From Selenomonadaceae bacterium (GTDB taxonomy: Bacteria > Bacillota > Negativicutes > Selenomonadales > Selenomonadaceae): DNA of 50,090 nucleotides. The stretch is from contig JAFZIQ010000133.1 in NCBI GenBank assembly GCA_017554285.1, positions 1 to 50,090 of the forward strand. Reading direction: 5' to 3'. How positions within the stretch are numbered: the first letter of the stretch is position 1; every line of letters starts with the position of its first letter. The position numbers and the translations under genes were made by a program. The notes below the pieces were generated by a model. That model was given only the letters and a program-made list of their open reading frames with translations. It was not told the DNA's origin and searched no databases. Shown here in pieces: positions 41,899-50,090 of this stretch.

Positions 41899-42672
41899 AT
41901 GAAACTTGAGGAGCTTGTCAATGCTCGTAAAGATTTGCTCAATCCGACCGACATGTTAATTTGGAAATATATTGTCAACAACAGAAAAAGTATCGCGCAT
42001 ATATCCGTTCACGAACTGGCAAATTTATGTTCGGTATCAGGCGCAACGATTGTGCGTTTCGCCCAGAAATTGGGATTTCGCGGTTTCAGCGAAATGAAGG
42101 TAGCGATTAATTTTGAAAAGCCTCTGCCCGCCGATTACGACGGAGACATAATCAAGGATATTAAAGAATTTTATATAAAAACTCTCGAATATCTTACGAA
42201 TCTCGACTACGGAAACGCCGTCCGTTTGATTTATAACGCGAGTAATATTTTTACTTTTTCATCGGGTTATTTGCAAAGCAACGTTGTTCAGGAAATGAAA
42301 CGGCTTTTCTTGGGCAACAGGATTTTTATTTATGAAATTATCAACGTCGGCGAATTGGAAACCATAATCGATTCGCTGACTGAAGATGATTTATTTATTT
42401 TTGTCTCTTTGAGCGGCGAGTCGCCTGTTATTGTGGATTTTGCTCAGCGGCTGAAAGTTAAAGGCGTCCCGTCAATCTCCATAACGCGATTGAGTGCCAA
42501 CACGCTTGCCGGTCTCTCAACAGTCAATCTCTACACTTTGCCGGCAAGTTTCAAAATCTCCGATAACAGCGATGCGAAATTCTTAAATCTGATGCCGTTT
42601 TTCTTGCTTGTCGAATTTTTGTATCTGAAATATTGTCTGTATGCCAATCAACAGGAAAATCAATTCTCTTGA
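41899..42672 (+). CDS. RpiR/MurR-family transcriptional regulator
   Basis: The 257-residue protein has the RpiR N-terminal helix-turn-helix (ISVHELANLCSVSGATIVRFAQKLGFRGFSEMKVAI) followed by a SIS sugar-phosphate-binding domain (FTFSSGYLQSNVVQEMKRLFLG, DDLFIFVSLSGESPVIVDFAQRLKVKGVPSISIT). Regulators of this family often sense a sugar phosphate and control the neighbouring PTS and glycosidase genes. The start ATG 41899 follows CGGAGG. It lies downstream of the EIICB gene and convergent to the GH4 gene. Confidence 0.9.
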   Translation: MKLEELVNARKDLLNPTDMLIWKYIVNNRKSIAHISVHELANLCSVSGATIVRFAQKLGFRGFSEMKVAINFEKPLPADYDGDIIKDIKEFYIKTLEYLTNLDYGNAVRLIYNASNIFTFSSGYLQSNVVQEMKRLFLGNRIFIYEIINVGELETIIDSLTEDDLFIFVSLSGESPVIVDFAQRLKVKGVPSISITRLSANTLAGLSTVNLYTLPASFKISDNSDAKFLNLMPFFLLVEFLYLKYCLYANQQENQFS

Positions 42673-42683
42673 AACCGATAAAA

Positions 42684-42720
42684 AAATTCCCGCTGACTCC
42701 TTGCGAATCGGCGGGAATTT
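42684..42720. terminator. Bidirectional terminator between rpiR and the GH4 gene
   Basis: A perfect 10-bp stem, AAATTCCCGC / GCGGGAATTT, with a 17-base loop lies between convergent stops. A-runs before and T-runs after allow use from both sides. Confidence 0.85.
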
Positions 42721-42738
42721 AAATTTTTACGGGAAAGA

Positions 42739-44133
<1,395 letters not shown>

Positions 44134-44258
44134 TCAAAAATTTTGGCAAGCGCAATGCCTTCGCAGGAAAAATGATTTTTTATTCGCGTCATGAACATCG
44201 TTTAACCGCATGAAATTATTTTCGGCTCGGCAAATAAGAAAATAGTCTGAAACCGAAT

Positions 44259-44287
44259 TTGACAGGTAAAAATTAAGGTGGTAGAAT
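44259..44287 (+). promoter_or_regulatory. Promoter of rnpB
   Basis: Perfect TTGACA (44259-44264), 17-base spacer, TAGAAT (44282-44287); the mature RNA would begin near 44295, exactly 8 bases further. Confidence 0.85.
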
Positions 44288-44294
44288 TTTTAAC

Positions 44295-44676
44295 GTTGAC
44301 AGGCAGGAGAGGCAATCGCGGCAGAAAATTTTTCTGACGAGGAAAGTCCGGACTCCACAGAGCAGCGTGCCGGGTAACGCCCGGTGAGAGTAATCTTAAA
44401 GACAGTGTCACAGAAAAGAAAACCGCCTTTCTTAGTGGTCAGTGTTCAGTGAACAGTGGTCAGTAAAAAGGTAAGGATGAAAAGGCAGGGTAAGAGCCTA
44501 CCGGTTGTCAAGTAATTGGCAAGCCTGATAAACCTCACGCGGAGCAAAACTAAATAGGAAAGGGTTGAGGTTGCTCGCTGACCTTTCGGGTAAGTTGCGC
44601 AGACTTGGGCGGCAACGTTCAAGCAAGATAAATGATTGCCACTATACAGAATCCGGCTTATTGACTGCCTGTCAAC
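44295..44676 (+). ncRNA. rnpB: RNase P RNA, type A, with heptad insertion in P12
   Basis: RNase P RNA is the ribozyme that trims tRNA 5' ends. The ends pair perfectly over 12 bases (GTTGACAGGCAG at 44295-44306, CTGCCTGTCAAC at 44665-44676), forming P1. Universal blocks follow: GAGGAAAGTCCGGACTCC, CAGAGCAG, TGCCGGGTAACGCCCGG, GACAGTGTCACAGAAA, AAACCGCC, GGTAAGGATGAAAAGG, GTAAGAGCCTACCGG, and TAGGAAAGG. The layout is type A as in Clostridia and Negativicutes. Between AAACCGCC and GGTAAGG, where the P12 stem lies, is an AGTGGTC heptad array (44434-44464). Confidence 0.95.
44434..44464. repeat. Heptad array inside rnpB (P12)
   Basis: AGTGGTC, AGTGTTC, AGTGAAC, AGTGGTC, AGT: four exact 7-bp steps. 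The middle, GTTCAGTGAAC, is self-complementary and could cap the P12 stem. Same unit family as at 15263-15345. Confidence 0.9.
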
Positions 44677-44847
44677 ACACTGCGAAATTAAAAACGTCGC
44701 TGTCGAAAAATTTCGCGGCGGCGTTTTCCTTGCTAAGGCGCGGCGGCGTTTTGGCTTTTCATAAAAATTTCCAAACCCTAATTCAGGCATAAATCACTTC
44801 GATAGATTATAATTTGATTAAAATATTTAGAGAGGAAGTGGCTGATT

Positions 44848-45513
44848 TTGAAGAGTTTTTTGCGAGCGTTGATAATGGTGATGTGTTTATTAACAGTCAA
44901 CGTTTCCACGAGTAACGCGGCGGCTTATCGAGTCGGAGATCAAGGCGCGGAAATTGCAGAGATTCAAGGCAAGCTTGTTATTTTGGGCTATGATGTCATG
45001 GCGGACGGAGCATTCGGACCGGCAATGGCAGATGCCATTAAGGAGTTTCAAAAATCTCAAGGCATGAAGGCGGACGGCTTAATAGGACCTGCAACGTACT
45101 CGGCTCTTCTCGGTAAGGAAATGCCCGCAATCACTGTCGGCTCCAATTACATTTCTCACAGAATTATTTCCAATGCTATGGATTATCTGGGCGTTCCGTA
45201 TGTTTTCGGCGGCACAAGTCCCTACGGCTTTGACTGTTCGGGTTATGTTCAATACGTCTTCGCGAATGCAGGTATTTCACTTCCGCGAACAGCCGACGTT
45301 CAATACGAAGTAGGCTCGCCCATTTCGACGACCGAACTTGTTGCAGGCGATTTGGTTTTCTTCAGCACCTACACTTGGGGCGCGTCGCATGTCGGTATTT
45401 ATCTCGGCGATAACAACTTTATTCACGCCAGTTCAAGTCGCGGAATAGCCGTTGATTCGTTGGGAAGTTCTTATTGGAGCTCGCACTATATTGGCGCACG
45501 CAGAATTTTATGA
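44848..45513 (+). CDS. Peptidoglycan-binding NlpC/P60 endopeptidase
   Basis: The exported 221-residue enzyme cuts peptide cross-links in peptidoglycan. A signal peptide (to about residue 25) is followed by a PG_binding_1 domain (GDQGAEIAEIQGKLVILGYD, DGAFGPAMADAIKEFQKSQG, GLIGPATYSAL) and an NlpC/P60 domain with the triad elements: Cys in YGFDCSGYVQYVF, His in ASHVGIYLG, and a further His in NNFIHASSS. The start TTG 44848 follows AGAGGAAGTGG. It lies alone between rnpB and pncB, with its own terminator. Confidence 0.93.
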   Translation: MKSFLRALIMVMCLLTVNVSTSNAAAYRVGDQGAEIAEIQGKLVILGYDVMADGAFGPAMADAIKEFQKSQGMKADGLIGPATYSALLGKEMPAITVGSNYISHRIISNAMDYLGVPYVFGGTSPYGFDCSGYVQYVFANAGISLPRTADVQYEVGSPISTTELVAGDLVFFSTYTWGASHVGIYLGDNNFIHASSSRGIAVDSLGSSYWSSHYIGARRIL

Positions 45514-45540
45514 GTCTGAAATGACTTTATCGAACAAAAA

Positions 45541-45565
45541 ATGTCCTTCGGTAAGCCGGAGGCAT
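45541..45565 (+). terminator. Terminator after the NlpC/P60 gene
   Basis: ATGTCCTTCGG / CCGGAGGCAT with a TAAG loop, followed by TTTTTG and TTTTC. Confidence 0.85.
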
Positions 45566-45655
45566 TTTTGTTTTCTTTGAAGGAAATTTGCGGCGGCAAC
45601 AGAAATAAACGGCGTTAATTTTTTATTTGAATCGGCTTTGACGGAGGAGTTATAC

Positions 45656-47116
45656 ATGTCGCAGTTTGACAAAAGAAATATCAGTATGATGATGGATTTT
45701 TACGAAATGACAATGGCGAACGGTTATTTCGTGCAAGGCGGCGAAAATACTCGCGTGGCATTTGATGTATTTTATCGGCGCAATCCCGATGCGGGCGGCT
45801 TTGCGATTTTTGCGGGGCTTGAACAGGTTATCGAGTACGTGGAGAATATGCAATTCAGCGCGAAAGATATTGATTATCTGCGCGGGCAGAAAATTTTCAG
45901 TGAAGAATTTTTGGACAGCCTCAAGGACTTTCATTTTCGCGGGGATATTTACGCCTTCCCCGAAGGAACGATTATGTATCCGAATGAACCGTTTATGACG
46001 ATTATAGCGGATTTGATTGATGCGCAACTGGTTGAGACGGCGATATTGGCGCAGATTAATCATCAATCGTTGATAGCGACAAAGGCGCGTCGGATTGTTC
46101 GGGCGGCTGAAGGACGATTTGTTTCCGACTTCGGAGCAAGACGCGCTCACAATATGGACGCGGCGACTTACGGGGCACGGGCGGCATTTATCGGCGGAGT
46201 TAATGGAACGGCGACTGTTTCGGCGGGACAACTTTTTAATATTCCGGTCAACGGCACGATGGCGCACAGTTGGGTTATGTATTTCCGGAATGAATTCGAG
46301 GCGTTCAAAAAATATGCGGAAGTTTATCCCGATTCGACAACGTTGCTGGTTGATACTTACGACGTTATTCACAGCGGCATTCCCAATGCTATTCGAGTTG
46401 CAAAAGAAATTTTAGAACCTCAAGGCAAACGTCTGCGCGGAGTCAGAATTGATTCGGGCGATTTAGCTTATCTGTCTAAAAAAATTCGCAAAATGCTTGA
46501 CGACGCGGGATTAAACGATTGCAAAATCATTGCGTCTAACAGTCTCGACGAATTCACAATAACTTCTCTGATAAGTCAAGGCGCGGCGATTGACAGTTTC
46601 GGCGTCGGCGAACGTTTGATAACTGCGAAGTCGGAGCCTGTCTTTGGAGCGGTTTATAAAATTGTGGCGGTTGAGGAAGGCGGGCAATTTGTTCCGAGAA
46701 TCAAAGTCAGCGAGAACATTGAGAAAATTACTAATCCCGGTTTGAAAAGTATTTATCGCATCTACAACGAGGACGGACAAGCCGTCGCGGATTTGATTGC
46801 GTTATTTGATGAGACGGTTGATTTGTCTAAGCCTTATCGTTACGTCGACCCCGTTAAGCCTTGGAAGAATCGTCACTTTGAAAATTTCACGGCTAAAAAG
46901 TTGTCGCGGCTTTACGTCAAAGACGGGCGGCGCGTTGAAGATTTGCCGACGCTCCATGAAATTCGAGACTACGTTAAGCACCAACTCGCGCAGGAAATTT
47001 GGCAGGAAGAACAACGCTTTGAAAATCCGCACCGTCATTATCTCGACATGACGCCAGATTATTACGATATGAAAATGAGTTTGCTCCATAAAACTCGCAT
47101 AAGCATGGATTCTTAA
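45656..47116 (+). CDS. pncB: Nicotinate phosphoribosyltransferase
   Basis: The enzyme makes nicotinate mononucleotide from nicotinate and PRPP in NAD salvage. The 486-residue product shows DFYEMTMANGYF near the start, VAFDVFYRRNPDAGGFAIFAGLEQ, DFGARRAHNMDAA, NGTATVSAGQLFNIPVNGTMAHSWV, the phosphoribosyl-binding RIDSGDLAYLSKKIRK and SFGVGERL. It starts at ATG 45656 after GGAGGAG; the frame runs open from 45638 but without SD. The next gene follows 14 bases after the stop and may be cotranscribed. Confidence 0.94.
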   Translation: MSQFDKRNISMMMDFYEMTMANGYFVQGGENTRVAFDVFYRRNPDAGGFAIFAGLEQVIEYVENMQFSAKDIDYLRGQKIFSEEFLDSLKDFHFRGDIYAFPEGTIMYPNEPFMTIIADLIDAQLVETAILAQINHQSLIATKARRIVRAAEGRFVSDFGARRAHNMDAATYGARAAFIGGVNGTATVSAGQLFNIPVNGTMAHSWVMYFRNEFEAFKKYAEVYPDSTTLLVDTYDVIHSGIPNAIRVAKEILEPQGKRLRGVRIDSGDLAYLSKKIRKMLDDAGLNDCKIIASNSLDEFTITSLISQGAAIDSFGVGERLITAKSEPVFGAVYKIVAVEEGGQFVPRIKVSENIEKITNPGLKSIYRIYNEDGQAVADLIALFDETVDLSKPYRYVDPVKPWKNRHFENFTAKKLSRLYVKDGRRVEDLPTLHEIRDYVKHQLAQEIWQEEQRFENPHRHYLDMTPDYYDMKMSLLHKTRISMDS

Positions 47117-47130
47117 CGGGGTGAAAAATT

Positions 47131-48219
47131 TTGTCGTCGAAAGTTGCTGTCGTCATTCCGATTTACAAGGAAGAAATCAACGACCTTGAGAAAATTTCGC
47201 TCGCGCAGGTCAGAAAGGTTTTGAGAAATTATCCGATTATTTTTGTCGCGCCCGAAGGTAAAAATTTTTCGTACTTGGAAACAGGCGAAATGCTCATTCA
47301 ATTTCATCCGCAATACTTCCAAAGCGTCGAAACATACAGCCGACTTCTATTGTCGCCGTTTTTTTACGAAACGTTTTCGGACTTCGATTATATTTTGCTT
47401 TATCAACTTGACGCATTTGTTTTCTATGACGCACTGGAGGAATTTTGTCGGCTCGGTTACGATTATATCGGAGCGGCTTTTCCCGTCTCTTGGGGAAACG
47501 TGAACGGAAAAAAAAATCCTCGCGTCGGTAACGGCGGTTTTTCTCTCCGCAAAGTTAAAGCTTGTCGCAAACTTTTGACGGAAAATTATTCCTTGATTAA
47601 CAATGTTTCGGAAGACAGTTTCTTTACTCTTTGCGGTACGACGACAGAAATTGATTTTCAAACTGCGCCGGTTGAAGTCGCCAACCTTTTTTCAATGGAA
47701 CATTATCCCGACCGTTGTATAAAGCGATTAGGTTATGAATTGCCGTTTGGCTGTCACGGTTGGACAAGGCTCAGCGCAGATTTTTATATTGAGCTTTTTG
47801 CTCGGCTGGGTTATGACTTGTATCCTTTACGCGACCAAATGCAGACAAAAGATTATGAATTTTATCTGCCGCGCTCTTTGGAAATTATAGCTGTGCAACG
47901 ACTTATTCGCGGGCTTAAGTACGGGCAATCTGTTCTTAAATATTTGCCGTTGAAAAGATTCGCCGCCGTTCGCGTAATAAGAACTCCCGACGCCATGAAA
48001 ATTTTGGCACGACTTTTGACAGAAGAAAATTCTCTTGCCGATGAGATTTTTATTTATGATAAAGCAAACATTCAAGCTTTGATTCACGACGCGGAGCAGG
48101 GAAGTTTTCCGCAACTTTTAATCTGCGCGGATTATGAAATTGCCGGAAAGAATATTGTTTCATTTCGTCAAGAATATCTTAAGGCGCAAGAAAAACTTTT
48201 CCACAGCTTGGGCAAATAA
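47131..48219 (+). CDS. DUF5672-family protein, glycosyltransferase-like
   Basis: The 362-residue protein starts VAVVIPIYKEEIN, a GT-A-like start, then has FDYILLYQLDAFVFYDALEEFCRLGYDYIGAAFPVSWG, NGGFSLRKVKACRKLL and EDSFFTLCG. These blocks are typical of the DUF5672 family, often seen in polysaccharide or glycan gene clusters. The pattern of an LDAF in place of a DxD, and an NGGFSLR loop, suggests a nucleotide-sugar transferase, but this is inference. The C-terminal 100 residues form a second, less typical part. The start is TTG 47131 behind GGGGTG. It follows pncB by 14 bases and ends at a good terminator. Confidence 0.78.
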   Translation: MSSKVAVVIPIYKEEINDLEKISLAQVRKVLRNYPIIFVAPEGKNFSYLETGEMLIQFHPQYFQSVETYSRLLLSPFFYETFSDFDYILLYQLDAFVFYDALEEFCRLGYDYIGAAFPVSWGNVNGKKNPRVGNGGFSLRKVKACRKLLTENYSLINNVSEDSFFTLCGTTTEIDFQTAPVEVANLFSMEHYPDRCIKRLGYELPFGCHGWTRLSADFYIELFARLGYDLYPLRDQMQTKDYEFYLPRSLEIIAVQRLIRGLKYGQSVLKYLPLKRFAAVRVIRTPDAMKILARLLTEENSLADEIFIYDKANIQALIHDAEQGSFPQLLICADYEIAGKNIVSFRQEYLKAQEKLFHSLGK

Positions 48220-48239
48220 ATTTTGAGTAAAAAAAATCA

Positions 48240-48265
48240 GCGACAGACTTTTTAGGGTCTGCCGC
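48240..48265 (+). terminator. Terminator after the DUF5672 gene
   Basis: GCGACAGAC / GTCTGCCGC (one mismatch) with loop TTTTTAGG, followed by CTTTTTTTATT. Confidence 0.8.
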
Positions 48266-48277
48266 CTTTTTTTATTC

Positions 48278-48312
48278 ATTGCGCATTACGAATTGCGCAT
48301 TTCTAATTGCAG
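48278..48312. repeat. Heptad array, ATTGCGC type
   Basis: ATTGCGC, ATTACGA, ATTGCGC, ATTTCTA, ATTGCAG: five exact 7-bp steps ending one base before the stop codon of the fructose PTS gene. TGCGCA is palindromic, so neighbouring units can pair. Confidence 0.85.
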
Positions 48313-48313
48313 T

Positions 48314-50090
48314 TCAATCTTGAGGTCTGGGCTTACGAATAAGACCGAGAATCACGCAACCGACGACTGAGCCGACGATAATTGAAACAAGATACATCAT
48401 CGGATTGCCGATAGTCGGGACGACGAAGATACCGCCGTGAGGAGCCATTAACGTACAGTCAAACATCATAACCAATGCGCCCGCAATAGCCGAGCCGACC
48501 GCGCAGGCAGGAATAACATGGAGCGGGTCGCCCGCTGCAAAAGGTATCGCACCTTCAGTTATGAACGACAAGCCCATTATGATATTGGTCGGAGCAGTTT
48601 TCTGTTCGTTTTTGGTGAATTTGTTTTTGAAAAACATAGTAGAAAGCGCAATGGCAATCGGAGGAACCATACCGCCCGCCATAGCCGCCGCGATAACATA
48701 ATAGTTGCCGTCAGCCAAAAGTCCGACGCCCGTAACATAAGCCGCCTTGTTGAGAGGACCGCCCATGTCAATAGCCATCATGCCGCCGATAACCGCACCC
48801 ATAACGAGTTTTGCGGAAGGATCCATACCGCCGAGAGTATTTTTGAGAGCCTCGTTGATACCGGAGACGGGAGGACCTATAACAAAGTTACAAATCAAGC
48901 CGATAATCAAGACGCCAAGCAACGGATAAAACAGAATCGGCTTTGTACCTTCGAGCGAAGGCGGTAAAACGTTAAGAGCCTTTTTGAGCCAGTTGACTGC
49001 GAAACCTGCGATAAAGCCCGCGAGCAATGCGCCCAAGAAACCGGAGCCGTTGGAAGCACTCAATGCGCCGCCGACAAAGCCCGCCGCCAAACCGGGGCGG
49101 TCGGCGATTGACATTGAAATAAATCCTGCGAGAACAGGCAACATAAATCCGAAGGACGCGCCGCCTATGCCCATGAAGGTTGCGGCAGCAGGAGTTATCG
49201 AACCGAATTTGCCGCGTTCTTCAGCAGGTAAGCTGTTCAAATCGACTGACGCGCCGTCAATCAAGAATGAAATCGCGATTAAGATACCGCCGCCGATAAC
49301 GAACGGTAACATATGCGAAACGCCGTTCATTAAGTGCTTGTAAACTTGGCGACCGATACTTTCATTTTCAACGCCGCCGCCCGCGTCGCCAGCAGATTCG
49401 CCCGCTTTAGCGTGATAAATCGGAGCTTTTCCGCCGAGTGCTTTGTCAATGAGTTCGTCAGCCTTGTTGATACCGTCGGCAACTTTGGTAATGACAACGT
49501 GCTTGCCGTCGAAACGAGCCATTGCAACATTTTTATCCGCCGCAACGATAATGCCGTCTGCCTTAGCAATTTCTTCTGCCGTCAAAACGTTCTTCGCGCC
49601 GCCGGAGCCGTTAGTCTCAACCTTAATCGAAATGCCGCGTTTTTTGGCGTGTTGTTCCAAACTTTCTGCTGCCATAAACGTATGCGCAATACCGGTCGGG
49701 CAAGCCGTGACTGCCAAAATTTGAATATGGTCGCTTGCCTCTTTTGACAACTGAACGCTTGAGGAACTTTCGGGAGCTTGGAATTTGCCGTCCTCTTTGT
49801 CGTCGATAATCTTAAGGAATTCCTCTTTCGTAGTGGCTTTAATCAGAGCCTCTTTGAAATCGGGATCCATAACCATAGTAGCGAGCTTGGACAGAATCAT
49901 TAAATGTTCGTCGTTGCCGCCGTCGGGAGCCGCAATCGCGAAGAATAATCTTGCGGGATTGCCGTCCATTGACTCGAAGTCAATACCGTCGGGGATAGTC
50001 ATTGCGGCGAGACCCGGAGCCTTAACGCCCGAAGATTTCGCGTGTGGGGTCGCAATGCCGTCGCCGAGTCCTGTGGTGCCGGACGCCTCA
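48314..50090 (-). CDS. fruA: PTS fructose-family EIIABC, N-terminus cut by the right edge
   Basis: The protein imports and phosphorylates fructose or a related sugar. The frame remains open past the apparent ATG at 50002 to the edge: the upstream part reads GLGDGIATPHAKS, the EIIA active site with its His, so the gene is partial. Next come the rest of EIIA, an EIIB domain (ILAVTACPTGIAHTFMAAESLEQHAKKRG, phospho-Cys), and the EIIC membrane part with HMLPFVIGGGILIAISFLIDG and GGPLNKAAYVTG, ending IRKPRPQD. The order A-B-C is usual for FruA. fruR and fruK, if present, are off the window to the right. It is convergent with the DUF5672 gene. Confidence 0.92.
   Translation of the reverse strand, partial: EASGTTGLGDGIATPHAKSSGVKAPGLAAMTIPDGIDFESMDGNPARLFFAIAAPDGGNDEHLMILSKLATMVMDPDFKEALIKATTKEEFLKIIDDKEDGKFQAPESSSSVQLSKEASDHIQILAVTACPTGIAHTFMAAESLEQHAKKRGISIKVETNGSGGAKNVLTAEEIAKADGIIVAADKNVAMARFDGKHVVITKVADGINKADELIDKALGGKAPIYHAKAGESAGDAGGGVENESIGRQVYKHLMNGVSHMLPFVIGGGILIAISFLIDGASVDLNSLPAEERGKFGSITPAAATFMGIGGASFGFMLPVLAGFISMSIADRPGLAAGFVGGALSASNGSGFLGALLAGFIAGFAVNWLKKALNVLPPSLEGTKPILFYPLLGVLIIGLICNFVIGPPVSGINEALKNTLGGMDPSAKLVMGAVIGGMMAIDMGGPLNKAAYVTGVGLLADGNYYVIAAAMAGGMVPPIAIALSTMFFKNKFTKNEQKTAPTNIIMGLSFITEGAIPFAAGDPLHVIPACAVGSAIAGALVMMFDCTLMAPHGGIFVVPTIGNPMMYLVSIIVGSVVGCVILGLIRKPRPQD

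Overview
The window looks like a chromosome segment of a flagellated, Gram-negative-type Firmicute (class Negativicutes, Selenomonas-like). The reasons are a tripartite-type RND efflux pair (which needs an outer membrane) next to a flagellar operon in the Firmicute order with FliY and CheY, an Rrf2/CymR-type cysteine regulator, a type A RNase P RNA, and many TTG start codons behind strong Shine-Dalgarno (SD) sites. This placement is inferred from gene content, not from a database search.

Layout. 1-1.8 kb: an NlpC/P60 hydrolase cut by the left edge, coupled to proB. 1.9-7 kb: cobO, then an AcrB-like pump and its AcrA-like adaptor. 7-9.8 kb: a tight folate operon (folP, folB, a fused folK-folA) ending in ung. 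9.7-11.8 kb: an RTX-repeat protein whose 3' end is lost and which reads into antisense ung. 12-17.1 kb: a three-gene unit of unknown function (large zinc-ribbon/FN3-like protein, zinc-ribbon GTPase, small exported protein). 17.1-17.55 kb: a protein-less IS200/IS605-like element with its own promoter; this is the only gene-free stretch above 300 bp. 17.6-27.5 kb: a LysE exporter, then the flagellar operon flbD-fliL-fliM-fliY-cheY-fliO-fliP-fliQ-fliR-flhB-flhA on the minus strand, with promoters before flbD and before cheY and a terminator after flhA. 27.7-30.1 kb: accessory genes (AAA ATPase, YopX-like protein, exported protein). 30.2-32.9 kb: an Rrf2 regulator divergent from cysK and an O-acetylhomoserine sulfhydrylase gene. 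33-38.1 kb: an operon of two tandem Uma2-type genes and a 1303-residue RTX protein. 38.2-40 kb: rpsB-tsf. 40-44.1 kb: an alpha-glucoside PTS, an RpiR regulator and a convergent GH4 6-phospho-alpha-glucosidase. 44.3-50.1 kb: rnpB, a second NlpC/P60 protein, pncB, a DUF5672 protein, and a fructose-type PTS cut by the right edge.

The most unusual signal lies between the genes. At least eight sites carry degenerate arrays with a strict 7-bp period but different base sequences: TTAGGGA-like, AGTGGTC-like, GAGCTTT/TTAAAGC-like and ATTGCGC-like. Several fold back into hairpins. One sits inside the P12 stem of RNase P RNA, one supplies the ribosome binding site of cobO, one encodes the last residues and stop codon of the Rrf2 regulator, and one lies in the transcribed rpsB leader. 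They resemble in kind the short tandemly repeated repetitive (STRR) sequences of cyanobacteria.

Other points of interest are the HPPK-DHFR fusion, the zinc-ribbon GTPase unit, the orphan element that may make an omega-RNA-like transcript, the ~90-residue repeat shared by the two RTX proteins, and the Uma2-Uma2-RTX operon.
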